Positions 22,393 to 33,839 of a stretch of DNA of 64,000 nucleotides are shown one piece after another. How positions within the stretch are numbered: the first letter of the stretch is position 1; the number at the start of each line of letters is the position of its first letter. Below the pieces are notes generated by a model. The model did not search any database and was not told the DNA's origin. It worked only from the letters and a program-made list of their open reading frames with translations. Source of the DNA: Trema orientale (lineage: Eukaryota > Streptophyta > Magnoliopsida > Rosales > Cannabaceae); contig JXTC01000227.1 in NCBI GenBank assembly GCA_002914845.1, forward strand, positions 112,366 through 176,365, in the 5' to 3' direction. The translations under genes and the position numbers were made by a program.

Positions 22393-23220
22393 CAATAACA
22401 TATACTAAACCTCCCCACGTTTTTTTTTTTTATATTAATCCCCATAATTATCTTTTTCTTTTTCTTTTTTTTTCGTTCAATAACCATCGTTGTTATTTTG
22501 GATTATGCCTCATATTCTAGATAGTTATCCATTTAGAACTCTGTAGATGACCTTTTTTCTTTTATTATTCCTGCACCGAGTGCAACGATGCTTTACTCTG
22601 TTTTAAGAAAGTGTCTTAGGTAGAATTTCTCTTATTTATTGGAAAGCACTAGTACCATTTTCACATATTGGAGTTATGGTTATTCTATTTCTAACAGTTT
22701 TAGCAGTACAGATATCTTTGAAGGCATGCAAAAACATGTACATGTATATTTGTATGTGTGAAATTGTGTTTGGAATTGGAGTGTTTAGATTTCAGAGTGT
22801 GTATGGTTTCTTCTATGAATGATTGGTTTTCTGAATTCACTTAATGGGTTCATTTGTGAGGTTTTTGTTGACTCATAATCAAAATAGGACTGGTTTGCCG
22901 AGTGATGCACACGATCAACATTAAGTCATTGAGTGGCGACATAGGCCATTGAATACACATTTCAATGATTTAGTATGTTTAAGTCGTGCTATGTCATACT
23001 ATAGGGAAATTATGTTCAACAGTAGTTTCTAAGTATTATTTTTCACTTTTAGCAGTTTTATGAAAAAATATAGCAGTTTCTATTATAAAGTTTCAAATGT
23101 ACTTCTAATTTTTCTCTAATCGGTGAGAAGTTAGGTGAAATACACCACTTTAATAATGTCTTTTAGAAAATACACCCTTTTAAAAAACAGAGGTATAAAA
23201 CGACTTATATATCTTTAAGT
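22393..23220. other. AT-rich intergenic DNA
   Basis: No gene or clear repeat was recognised. Poly(T) runs occur near 22420-22475. Confidence 0.45.
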
Positions 23221-23221
23221 T

Positions 23222-23475
23222 GAGAGTACTAGATATGAGTGTCGATAGCTAGACAAGGTGTCTTGGAACTTGAAAAAAAAAATTATATTTGAGTATTTAG
23301 CACCAGATCATGTATCGAGAATGTTAGACATGATGTCAAGCGACGTTAGGCAATGTGTCTAATAACTCGAAAGAAAATAATTTGTATATATTTGAGTTTT
23401 GCACTAGAAAATAATCTCGAGAGTGCTGGATAAGGTGCCAAGAGACGCTAGACAATGTGTCTAACAATTCAATCT
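23222..23475. repeat. Degenerate ~100-bp tandem repeat (2.5 units)
   Basis: Units starting near 23222, 23318 and 23418 share the order GAGAGTGCTGGATAAGGTGC, GACGCTAGACAATGTGTCTA, then a TTGAG/TTAGCACTAGA segment. The third unit is partial. Divergence between units is high, so the duplication is old. No coding function is apparent. Confidence 0.6.
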
Positions 23476-24239
23476 CCCTTGTCTAGGCGGAATGTAGATC
23501 ATTGATGAGATAAATACTAGGAGCATTTTTGTATTTATCATAATTTAAAACTTAAAAATAGGTACTCATCAAAAAATTATTATGAGGGATGTATTTCCTA
23601 AAATATACTATAGCAAAGATGTATTTTGCAAAGAACCCTCTAATTGGTTGATATTTTTTGGTTAGTTAAAGATTGACCTAAACTAGTCACACTTACGTAG
23701 TTGAGTTTAGAAATAAGGTTATTATTGGTAGAAAATTATTAAAACTGCTATATTTGTAAAAATAAAACAAAAACTGATACAAGTTAAAAATATTGCTTGG
23801 GAATTGCTATTTGTGAAAAATCCCCGATACCATGTCACTGTGTGAATGGGCTGGGTTGGTCTTCTTAACAACTCTAGTACCAAGTATAGCATAAGTCAAA
23901 TTTGATACGAGAAATAAGATTTGCATTGAAGGAGTACTAATGAAGATTGGGTTACATCATTAGGATTATTTTTATCGTTGTTATTTAAAATTATCATCAG
24001 GTTTTGTCTTGTTTTTAAATTAGGATTTTAGCTTTCTTTAAATTCCTTTATTTGGTTTCCAAATTGAATTACAACTATTAGTTCTTATTCGTTGCTTGTT
24101 ATTTTCATTATTGTTAAACTTAATTTGAAGATTAATTAAACACTTCAGATCCCTCTCTCTAATTTTTCTCTTTTTGTGTAAATTCTCTTATGTTTCTTTG
24201 TTTTTCTTTTTCTCTTTAATCTTTCGGTTTAACATCAAT
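23476..24239 (+). other. AT-rich DNA, possibly part of a decayed LTR
   Basis: The last 350 bases lead directly into a copia-type primer site at 24240 and end AACATCA, so they may be the downstream part of an LTR on the plus strand. The LTR start was not found. Confidence 0.35.
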
Positions 24240-24251
24240 TGGTATCAAAGC
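24240..24251 (+). other. Putative copia primer binding site remnant
   Basis: TGGTATCAAAGC differs at one base from the tRNA-iMet primer site TGGTATCAGAGC and follows a T-rich, LTR-like 3' end. Confidence 0.45.
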
Positions 24252-24334
24252 CGTATTCTTTTCCTACGCCTGTATTCCCAAAAATGTTCTAAAGCCGTGT
24301 TCTTTTCCTACGCCTATATTCCCAAAAATTTTCT
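24247..24334 (+). repeat. 44-bp tandem duplication
   Basis: Two adjacent 44-bp units beginning AAAGCCGT and containing TTCTTTTCCTACGCCT differ at only a few positions, a recent duplication just inside the putative primer site. Confidence 0.75.
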
Positions 24335-24543
24335 TTCTTTGCATTGCCTACTATCCCAAAAAGTTTCTTTTCTGCTGCCCATCCCGAATATTTTTCTCTC
24401 TTCTTGAAACTCTAATGTTGATTTCTCATTTTTCTATTAAAAAAAAAAAAAAAACCAATCATAATATCTTTTTTGTTTTGTTTTTTAAAAAAATAACTGC
24501 TATTGTCCCGAAACCCCACTTTTATATATATATATATATATAT

Positions 24544-25155
24544 GGGAGAGTTTTCAATGGAGATTTTTATTTTTGCTCCATGAATGGGNNNNNNNNNNNN
24601 NNNNNNNNNNNNNNNNNNNNNNNNNNNNNNNNNNNNNNNNNNNNNNNNNNNNNNNNNNNNNNNNNNNNNNNNNNNNNNNNNNNNNNNNNNNNNNNNNNNN
24701 NNNNNNNNNNNNNNNNNNNNNNNNNNNNNNNNNNNNNNNNNNNNNNNNNNNNNNNNNNNNNNNNNNNNNNNNNNNNNNNNNNNNNNNNNNNNNNNNNNNN
24801 NNNNNNNNNNNNNNNNNNNNNNNNNNNNNNNNNNNNNNNNNNNNNNNNNNNNNNNNNNNNNNNNNNNNNNNNNNNNNNNNNNNNNNNNNNNNNNNNNNNN
24901 NNNNNNNNNNNNNNNNNNNNNNNNNNNNNNNNNNNNNNNNNNNNNNNNNNNNNNNNNNNNNNNNNNNNNNNNNNNNNNNNGTTACCTATCTTTTAACTCA
25001 TAAATAGCTTTCTATATTTATATAAGTATTAAATACATTAGTTTTTTTTTTAAGAATTACTAATATTATTACAACTATTAGATCAAAATCCAATGGCCTA
25101 AATTGGAGTAACCATCCATGGAGCAAAAACAAAAATTTCCATTGAAACATCACCC
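24544..25155. mobile_element. Foldback/MITE-like inverted repeat in a (TA)n tract, centre unsequenced
   Basis: The left arm (24544-24588) and the reverse complement of the right arm (25112-25155) match over about 44 bp around TTTCAATGG and TTTTTGCTCCATG. Both outer ends abut TA microsatellite sequence (24523-24543 and 25156-25166). The centre is mostly a 392-base gap. This looks like a miniature inverted-repeat element inserted in a TA tract. Confidence 0.65.
24589..24980. other. Assembly gap (392 N)
   Basis: A run of undetermined bases beginning right at the end of the left arm of an inverted repeat, consistent with assembly failure at a foldback structure. Confidence 0.95.
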
Positions 25156-25166
25156 TATATATATAT

Positions 25167-26492
25167 AAACACGCACACACCCCCTAGATCAGCTTTAGCT
25201 TTAGGGATAATAATTTAACCCTTTATCCGCGGATACCCTATTTTTATGTGCGGGTAAAATAACCGCTCTGTTTCGGTTTTTGGAGTATGTAGGTGTATAG
25301 ATTTAAATACCCTACTTAAAAGCAAATATATTCTAAAAGAAATTAATATATAAAATTATATACCTCGAATAAATAAGTAAAACTATGTAAGCATATACCA
25401 AACGAAAACGTTTATTTCATTAAATAATTTTTTTTGGAATTAATCTTTTTTCTTTTTTGTTTGATTTGTAACTTCGTATGGACATGCACTATAATTAAAA
25501 ATAAAAAACAATTATGTTCATTTCTTGGTGGTAAGTAACCAACCACAGGTATCTTATACCACCCTGTCACTTCATTTAAGCAAGTAAATTAGTAGGGCAA
25601 GGGTTCGACCTTTTTTTTTAAGCATGTAGGGTTATGGAAACACATGCCCTGCTCATATCTTACCTTACATGTTGCCATCCCTCCCTAGCTTCCTCCGCCG
25701 TTCATCTCCACACCGGCGCTCCTCGACACACGATAGACCATCCGCTAATGCAAAGGCAATAGCCAAATTGGTTTTTCCTGTTCAATCAGATATGTGCCAA
25801 CATTATCGTATGTTCCACACATGTGACCAAGAATCTCCCAAAATTACCACTCTTAAGCCTCCTGATTTTTTTCCTTCTCCACACCCATACCTTGAACACA
25901 AGTCTCTACCTGGTGTTCAAAATTGTCCACTCTCTACGCCTACAATTTCTGTTCCCTAGATAACTAACATGGTTCGTGTCCAATTTGTCCTCGAGACTGA
26001 TAAATCATCTCCAATATTTTCCAATGTTGATTCTTCTACCTCTTGTGTCATAACCACTAGATCTAATGCTTGATACCAATTTTTGTTAATTTTTTTCTAC
26101 GCTTTCCCCTAATGATTGGATGTTTGTGCTATGTGCTAAATTAATATAGCAATAGTACAATAATTTGGTTTTTTTTTTTTTTTTGAAATCACAATAATTT
26201 AGTATTGCGTATATGCTCTAAGTGTAATTAATATAAGAGAAGGTGGGTTTGACTTAAAACATTTATTGTATATTTTTCTGACTAATTTATTTATGATGTT
26301 CAGTAATAAGTTTATGTATTAAGGCTTCGTTTAATGTACATGATAGGATGATTTAACTATTCTAAAGGATTGGATTTGATTAGATATGATAAGATAGGAT
26401 TATAATCCAAAATCTTATCTCTTGTTTGGTGTGTACAGTTTTGCTAGTACAGAGTCTTTATATATTACAAAGTCAATACTCATAGGAAAAAG
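25167..26492. other. AT-rich intergenic DNA with MITE-like termini
   Basis: No gene was recognised. A 96-codon open frame at 25669-25959 has no family signature. From about 26325 the sequence resembles one end of a hAT-type MITE (AGGATAGGATTA words), with a matching, inverted counterpart near 27780-27840. Confidence 0.4.
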
Positions 26493-26725
26493 TTCATAAA
26501 TACCCGTTGTTTAAATTATATTTTCATAAGTATTATTTTTTATTTTTATTTCATAAATACTCATTTTTATACCCTTTTTTTTTTGAGAAATATAGACCAC
26601 TACTGTTTTACACATGAAATGTATACCACGGTATATATTTCATGCATTAAATGTATACCGTGGTCTATATTTCATGAATAAAACTTACACTAAAAATTAG
26701 CATACATTTTAAAATGTGTACCATT
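26493..26725. repeat. Truncated copy of a long-TIR foldback element
   Basis: This 233-bp stretch matches 29141-29373 closely, including the near-palindrome around ATGTATACCACGGTATATAT. It stops at TGTGTACCATT, where the other copy continues for another 160 bp to its opposite terminus. Confidence 0.7.
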
Positions 26726-26788
26726 CCTTGTTTGGTGTGTTACTCTTTGCTAGGATAGGATTAGCATGTATTTCACAGTTTTAATTAA

Positions 26789-27393
26789 GGGGTTGTTTGG
26801 TGTGAGTTAAAGTTTAGGTGGGAATGGGAATCTTGGAGATTCCATGTTTGGTATAAGATATTAGGCTTTTTTGAAACTCGGGTAAGTGGATACATTATGG
26901 CTCACTTTGCTGGGGAGTGGGGTAATGTGAAAGCAATATGAAGTGGTGGATTTCATATGCCACGTAAGCTCAAAACTATGGGTCTCTCACTCGATTCCAG
27001 AAAATAACACATAAAACCGTATACGACCTAAAGAAGTATACGATTCCAGAAAATAACACATAAAATCATATACGACTGTTTTGAGAATTTTATAATTATT
27101 TTAAATAAAAAATATTTTTTTTGTGAGAAATTAATATTATTCTTTAAAAAAATATTGTTATTCATTGTGAAAAAAGGGCCAAAAATGAGTATTTCAATTA
27201 TTTTGGACAAAATACAAAAACTTAGAACGTACTCGTGTCCAATCAAACACAATTTTTTGGCTTTCCTGGGAATTATGAAAAAGATTACAATATATAACTA
27301 AATACAGTTATTTAGGTTTCCAAACAATCACATTATGTTCCTCAGCTTTCCTATTAATCTGAAAACTTGGAACCCCCCATACCAAACAACCCC
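26789..27393. mobile_element. MITE with 14-bp GGGGTTGTTTGG terminal inverted repeats
   Basis: The left end GGGGTTGTTTGGTG and the right end TACCAAACAACCCC are inverted repeats with one mismatch. The interior (about 575 bp) is AT-rich and non-coding. Flanks are TAA on the left and TGA on the right, close to the 3-bp TNA duplication of PIF/Harbinger-type elements, so that superfamily is possible but not shown. Confidence 0.55.
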
Positions 27394-28034
27394 TGAGTAA
27401 CGAACTTTTTTAGTTTTGATTGATTTAAGAAAATATTACTTTTAATTTATTTAGAAAAATACAACTTTGAAAACTTAATTTTGGAAACAATATCATTTTA
27501 AAAATATATTTACAAAATATTACTGTCCAAAAACACATTTTGAAAAATACCATTTCTAATTTACCACTTTAAATGTTAATTTATAAAAATACCACTTTTG
27601 AGAGTTAATTTTGGAAAATACCATCTTTTACCACTTCAAAACACTCGATTATGTTTAAGCAAATTCTTAATGTCTCCCAATCCTAAGTTCTCAAGAGGGT
27701 AAAATTATCTCCTTCTAAAGGTGATATTTTTGGAGTGGATTATTTTAATCCTACCCAATACCCCCATATTCATGCATCAAATATAGAATAAATTTAATCT
27801 TATCCAATCTCATCCTTATTCTGTGTTCCAAACATGACCTCAGTGTATCAACTTATTTAATTGACATCTAGTAAATTAGTTCATATACGTTGTATATTCA
27901 CTAGTATAACATATTTATACTTAAAGATTGAACACAATACAAATTTTTAAAAGGAATTACCAAAATTCATATGTAAACTCCACGCTTGCAACCCGTCTGT
28001 ATGGTACTAAATTTCACTGTTACCATTTTGATTT
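27394..28034. other. AT-rich intergenic DNA
   Basis: Loose repeats of ATACCACTTTT-like words (27420-27635) occur. The stretch 27780-27840 reads as the inverse of the MITE-like end at 26325. No gene was recognised. Confidence 0.4.
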
Positions 28035-28406
28035 GCATATGCTATCATATAATTATAAGCATTTTTTTTTTTAGGGAATATCATTTTGATTTGCGTATGC
28101 TATCATACAAGCATCTTTTGCGAATATCATATAATAATTTATGGCACTGTTCGGGAGAACATACGTTATCAGGAAATTTAGAAGTTTGCTGTTAATTAAA
28201 GAGAATCAAAACCGATTTAGGTCATATGCTATCATATAAGCATCTTTTTTAGGGAATATCATTTTGATTTGCATATGCTATCATACAAACATCTTTTTTA
28301 GGGAATATCATATAATAATTTATGGTACTGTTCGGGAGAACATACGTTATCAGGAAATTTAGAGTTTGTTGTTAATTAAAGAGAATCAAAACCGATTTGG
28401 GTTGGT
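28035..28406. repeat. ~180-bp tandem duplication
   Basis: Two units, each with CATATGCTATCATA words, a TTAGGGAATATCATTTTGAT segment and CTGTTCGGGAGAACATACG (28146 and 28326), are repeated with a period of about 180 bp and few differences. Shorter internal duplications exist in each unit. Confidence 0.75.
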
Positions 28407-29140
28407 TAAAGCTAACTTTATCTTGAGTATTTATGAGAAATGAACTTTTTTTTAGATTAATTTTAAAATGGTCATTTTTTATACTTATTTAATAAATAAT
28501 CGTTTTATAATTTTATTTTGATAAATAGCCGCTGGTTGATCTACTTTTTATAAAATAAATTAATTTTTTATAAAATAAATCAATTTTCAAAAAACAAATG
28601 AATATATTTTGATATAATAAATATAAAAACGGCCACTGTTTAAGAAAATTTCAAAATTCGACTAGTTGTTAATATTATTTGAAAAATGACTTTACTAACT
28701 ATAATTCAAAGTTCGGTCATTTGGCTGAAAAAACTCCTTTATTTTTAGGCCGGTTGCCCAATGGGCTGGCAATTCTTGTAGAAGAGATGGAGCTTCATTT
28801 ATTTTAAAAAAAAAAAAAATTAGAACTAATCCCTTGAACCACGTAGAGACCACTGGGGAGTAGGTGCAAGCAATGACACGTGGCTATACATGCAAGAAAA
28901 ATAGAGGGGAAATGGAAGAGAAAAAACTGGGCATAACTCGTCAAGAGACTTATAATTTTAGGGAAAATTGTCTAAACTATTTTTGGGTTTCATTTTTGCT
29001 ATAAAAAATTGTTGTATCTTGGAAAATGACAATATAAAAACTTAAAAAGAAATTGGGATTTTACACTCGAGGATTTACTGATGCTTTAATGGTTATAAAA
29101 AAAATATTTGTATCATTTTGTTCGCCTCTAATGGAATGGA
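28407..29140. other. AT-rich intergenic DNA
   Basis: No gene or clear mobile element was recognised. Confidence 0.45.
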
Positions 29141-29533
29141 CTCATAAATACCCGTTTTTTAAATTATATTTTCATAAATACTATTTTTTATTTTTATTTC
29201 ATAAATACCCGTTTTTATATCTTTTTTTTTTTGAGAAATATAGACCACCACTATTTTACACATGAAATGTATACCACGGTATATATTTCATGTATTAAAT
29301 GTATACCGTGGTCTACATTTCATGAATAAAACTTACACTAAAAATTGGCACACATTTTAAAATGTGTACCATTCATATTTTACACATGAAATGTGTACCT
29401 CATGGATAAAATTTACATTGTAAATGTGGACCACTCATATTTTTCATATGAAATATAGACCATAAAAACGGGTATTTTTGAAAGAAGTTTTAAAAATAGG
29501 TATTTTTGAAATAAGTTTTAAAAAACGGGTATT
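29141..29533. mobile_element. Foldback element with ~75-bp terminal inverted repeats
   Basis: The left end (29141-29220) contains ATACCCGTTTTTTAAA and a second ATACCCGTTTTTAT. The right end reads the same words in inverse orientation (29461-29533). The interior has further GAAATGTATACC near-palindromes, so most of the element could fold on itself. A truncated copy lies at 26493-26725. No coding capacity was seen. Confidence 0.6.
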
Positions 29534-31396
29534 AGATGTAATTTTCACATACTCATATGGATGTCTCTAGAGTCCACTAAATAGATCATGAATTTAGCTC
29601 ATTAACTTAGATAACCCATATAATATATAATTATATTAAATATGTGAGGCACATATGGGAAATATAAAACCCAACAATCTCTAGTAGCGAAAGGATATCT
29701 TATAAACCTTTAAAAATGCATAACTGTGAAGTACTTTCTCTGAGTCATAGCTATATTATACATACTTCTTAGTAGTACTTTAATAATGTTATATGAGGAA
29801 TGCTAACTATACTTTTTTTTATTCTCTCTTTTGTACTCTCTAAGTCTTACTGCTAGACACTTAGATTTTACTATAATTTATTGCATTATTAAAATATTAA
29901 ACTGGATAATAGAAATCATGTGTCAATTATTGAAACTGAAGAATATAAAAAAGAGTAAAAAAAAGAGTTTATTTAACACTCTTCGTATTATATACATGTT
30001 TGTAGATCTCAGTTGTGACTTTGGATCATTGGCTCCTTGATTATGGCCATAAACATATACTACTTGATCACTGATTTCATCAAATTGCTTCTTCACAGCT
30101 ACTTACCACTCGTGGCCGTTGTGTTTCTTGGAATATGTGGATTTTCGGGTATGGCAGTGTACTTGGTTGGAATTGCTTATCTTGTTTTCTGTAAGGACAA
30201 GGACGGGACACACCTTATGTCACTGACGACGCCCGAGAGCTGACAGATGGCAGCCAACGAGTCAATATGTTGCCTTCCAAGAGAGGATATAGTGAGCATG
30301 CAATTGCCCCAAAGGAGGTCTACCGAAGATGTCGATTGATCATTCTCCCATAGCTGTTAATTAAGGCAACTTAAGACTCAATTAGGTTTTGTTAGGTCTT
30401 TAACATCATGCTAATAGTTTTAAGTAAGAGAAATCCTAAGGACACTCACGAGTGTTTAATGTAAGCCATTGATTGAGGACTCAATGTGGAGAGATCCACA
30501 CGTATCACTGACTGATAGTGGCCATTAACGTCACTCGTATTTGACACTCTTTAAATAAATTAAGGTACTTATTTATACATAAAAGAGGATGAAATATAGG
30601 TGTTACATGGAAAATTCGTTGGTATATGTTATTATTGTGTTGTACGAAATTCTAGTTAGCTCTTTCATATCCATTGTAAGACTAGCTTTATTTCTTCAAA
30701 TTGGTTCTTTTATTCCTATTTTTTAAAAAATAAGTGGTGAAATGAGCCTCCTAAATCCTTCCCAACAAACTTATATTCTTCCACAAGCCCTTGCTAACTT
30801 TATCCTCTGTTGAAGCTTTGTCCCAACAAAAAAGAAAAAATGAAAGATCACACTCTCACCAAACAACCTAGCTACCACACGCCAAAGCTATAGGTCAATC
30901 TTGAGAGTTAGGATGTTCTCTTACTTAATATTTCTCAATCAAGTCAGGATATATATTATTCTCAAAATATTGAACTAGATGCATGCATTTCACTTGTGAC
31001 AATTTGTGGTCCTCACAACATGAGACTTGGCTTGTCTCCGTTCATCATCAAAAAATAAAAAGAGTAGATATTCAATCAAACTTCTTTTCTTACTATACAC
31101 CTTTGGTGATGCCATTGTCATAAATTCATAACGTATACATGAATTTAACTACAACTGGTGGTGCATATTTCTTTGAATATTAGGCGATGTCATAATCAAA
31201 CATATTTAATGTTTTTTTCAAAATACATAATCATACTGCTAAAAAAACTGAATACGTTCTACTCATCTCCTCATTTAAAGCGATGTCATAATCAAACATA
31301 TTTAAATTTTTTAAGATGCATAATCATATTGTTAAAAAAACTGAATACGTATACCAAAGTTATTCTATTCTACTTGTCTCCTCGTTTAAAATCTGA

Positions 31397-31398
<2 letters not shown>
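29534..31398. other. AT-rich intergenic DNA
   Basis: No supported gene. A 68-codon open frame at 30037-30243 has a hydrophobic segment ([20 protein letters not shown]) but no recognised family or gene context. A direct repeat occurs at 31184-31250 and 31283-31350 (CGATGTCATAATCAAACATA, then a CATAATCATA and AAAAAACTGAATACGT segment). Confidence 0.45.

Positions 31399-31470
<72 letters not shown>
31399..31470. repeat. (TA)36 microsatellite
   Basis: 72 uninterrupted bases of TA, directly abutting the left end of MITE copy 1. Confidence 0.95.
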
Positions 31471-31473
<3 letters not shown>

Positions 31474-31696
31474 CACCAATCCAGTAAGTATTTCTTTTTT
31501 TACCTATCCATAGGTATTATTTTGCCCAATTAAAAATCATCCACATCTTTTTATGTAAAAGGTGGAGAGAAGAAAAACATTAAATAATGAATTTTTTTTT
31601 CTAACTAGTCAAATTATGGTAGCCTTTAGATAATGATCTAATGACCAAAAAAATACCTATAGATTAAGAAAAAAATACCTATTAGATTCGAACCAT
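31471..31696 (+). mobile_element. (TA)n-associated MITE, copy 1 (divergent)
   Basis: It begins GGCACCAATCCAGTAAGTAT at the end of the (TA)36 tract and ends TTCGAACCAT before another TA-rich stretch. Subterminal ACCTATCCATAGGT is a near-palindrome. The most diverged of the tightly clustered copies. Confidence 0.65.
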
Positions 31697-31916
31697 TTAT
31701 ATATATCATATATATATATATGGGTTTTGTTTAAATGGTTACAACAATATTTATCCATAGATGGTTACAATGGTTTAATCCGTTAGATCTATATCCTTTA
31801 ATTGTGATTAGTTTGGTAGTTGGTAAAAAAAATTTAATGCTATTTATTTGCATCCAAAAAATTTGATGTTATCAATATTTTTTGTAATATCTATTTATGG
31901 TCACAAAAAAATTAAA

Positions 31917-32160
31917 ACCGCCAATCCAGTAGGTTTTTTTTTTTTTTTTATCTATGTGTAGATATTTTTTTTTCAGCCGTTAGTTCATCATCTAATGGTG
32001 ATCTAACGGTTAAAATGATGTGCATGAAAAGACGTGCATCATTAATGCTATTTCTCTCTCTTAATTTTAAATATAAAAAAAATGTGCAAAAAAATTTTTT
32101 ATTGGCTAAATTGATGCCTATGCATAAGTAAAAAAAAAAGTACCTACTGGATTGGTGCTC
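31917..32160 (-). mobile_element. (TA)n-associated MITE, copy 2 (inverted)
   Basis: This reads as the reverse complement of copies 3 and 4: it ends GGATTGGTGCTC directly before a TA tract and starts CCGCCAATCCAGTAGG. The shared core includes GTGCATGAAAAGACGTGCAT and GATCTAACGG. Its left side abuts AT-rich unique DNA rather than a TA tract. Confidence 0.7.
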
Positions 32161-32177
32161 TATATATATATATATAT

Positions 32178-32404
32178 GTATTTTTTTTTTTTTTACCTAT
32201 GCATAGGTATCAATTGGGCCAATGAAAAATTTTTTTGCACATTTTTTTATATTAAAAATTAGGAGAGAGAAAAAATATTGATGATGCACGTCTTTTCATG
32301 CACATCATTAGCCGTTAGATCATTGTTAGATGATGGTCCAACGGCTAGAAAAAAAATACCTACACATAGGTAAAAAAAAAAAATACCTATCGGATTGGCA
32401 ACCA
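32178..32404 (+). mobile_element. (TA)n-associated MITE, copy 3 (left TIR truncated)
   Basis: Flanked by TA tracts (32161-32177 and 32403-32421). It has the perfect palindrome ACCTATGCATAGGT, the core GCACGTCTTTTCATGCACAT, and a right end CGGATTGGCAACCAT. The outermost 20 bases of the left terminus are missing. Confidence 0.75.
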
Positions 32405-32428
32405 TATATATATATATATATACATATA

Positions 32429-32674
32429 GGGCACCAATTCAATAGGTATTTTTTTTTTTTACCTATGCATAGGTATCAATTGGGCCAATGAAAATTTTTT
32501 TTGCACATTTTTTTATATTAAAAGGTAGGAGAGAGAAAAAGCATTAATGATGCACGTCTTTTCATGCATCTCATTTTAGCTGTTAGATCATTGTTAAATG
32601 ATGATCTAACGGTTAGAAAAAAAATACCTACACATAGGTAAAAAAAAAAAAATACCTACCGGATTGGCGACCAT
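32429..32674 (+). mobile_element. (TA)n-associated MITE, copy 4 (most complete)
   Basis: Begins GGGCACCAATTCAATAGGTA and ends CCGGATTGGCGACCAT, giving imperfect terminal inverted repeats of about 45 bp that include poly(T), the palindrome ACCTATGCATAGGT on the left and ACCTACACATAGGT on the right. TA tracts flank it (left 32403-32428, right 32673-32688). Length is 246 bp, with no coding capacity. Confidence 0.78.
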
Positions 32675-33551
32675 ATATATATATATATCTAAAAGATTTT
32701 TTTTATTGAATTTCCTATTAAGATAACATGAGTACCAATTTGAGCTCTTTATTAAGGTGATGCAACTAACCAAATTCAGTACTTTATTTAGGCGAGGCTA
32801 TATGAGACCCACTCAATGAAGAACTGTGATGTGCTGTAATCATTTACCAAATTGTCCAAGTACTGTTACTTATAATGGGATCCCAGCGACTGTGATTCCA
32901 ATTCCAAGGCTGAATTAGTTAAAGCCAAATTCTCAATTCCGGTCAACAGGCATAATTAATTATAACGTGTGAAGGAGTCAACGTTGAAAGACTAGACTTC
33001 ATAAATTTAATCGTCAGAAAGTAGTCATTATATAGTGTGAAAACGAAGATATTGCACGTTTGAAATTTAGCTACACATGCTTAAACCTTAAAACCACAAT
33101 AATTGGAAGACCGTGACAAAAGAAAGGGAAAAGAAGCCATCAGATCACACTCTAAATTTGTGCCTCCAATATCTATAAAACAATATGTGTTCTACAATAA
33201 AATTTTATTTCTACTTATTTTTCCCAAAGAATGTATATACTTGATTATTTTGAACCATATAATGATATAGGTGATTGATTGATCAGAAATTTTGATCACG
33301 TATTTGAAGGTAGATAGAGTTGTGCGCTTCCATAACCGAAATAGTATAATTTAGTTCAAAGCTATAAGTTTAGTTTAAGTATATTTATTATAGCAAATGA
33401 ATTTCGTCCCTTGTTTAACTGATAGATTTTGTTCTTCTAATGCACGTTAGAACAGAGGCTTGGCAGAAAAAGAAAAAATATTTTTATATTAGTGAACCCA
33501 ATTTAAATATGGAATAAGGATGTGATTGTTGGTTGATCTATTTAAATATGT

Positions 33552-33839
33552 ATAGGTTTCAATCCAATAGATTTTTTTTAAACTTATTTATAGATTTTTT
33601 TTTTTACTCAGTTAATATTAAAATTGATATTAATTCATCTTATACGTTATTTTATGATAAAAATATAAATAGAGAAAGAACATTATTAAATAGTGTGAAT
33701 TTATTATTTTTTTATTGTTGTTTTCCAACTATTCAAATTATTAGAGAACTTAGATAATAATCCAAGTTTCAACTGCTATAAGAAATTACCAATGACAGTT
33801 TTTTTTTTTTAGAAAAAAAAATACTCGGTTGGTCCTCAT
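33552..33839 (+). mobile_element. (TA)n-associated MITE, copy 5 (degenerate)
   Basis: The left end GGTTTCAATCCAATAGATTT and the right end ATACTCGGTTGGTCCTCAT align with the family termini, but the interior is strongly diverged. The right side is followed by a TATATCTATC-type tract. Confidence 0.45.

Noticed and set aside
23222..23475. Evenly spaced repeats considered as a CRISPR-like array
   Set aside because: Units are about 100 bp, degenerate and tandem without unique spacers, in a plant nuclear genome.
24415..25007. Open frames through the second N gap
   Set aside because: Same artefact; the flanking sequence is T-tract and TA repeat.
25669..25959. 96-codon Pro/Ser/His-rich ORF
   Set aside because: No domain, no upstream or downstream exons recognised, and surrounded by repeat-derived DNA.
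30037..30243. Small hydrophobic ORF (68 aa) as a possible membrane-protein gene
   Set aside because: There is one hydrophobic stretch but no family match from memory, no evident exons nearby and no conserved context; it may be a gene fragment.
31158..31487. ORF ending in a run of Tyr-Ile dipeptides
   Set aside because: The C-terminal third is translated (TA)n microsatellite; the rest is a short direct repeat.
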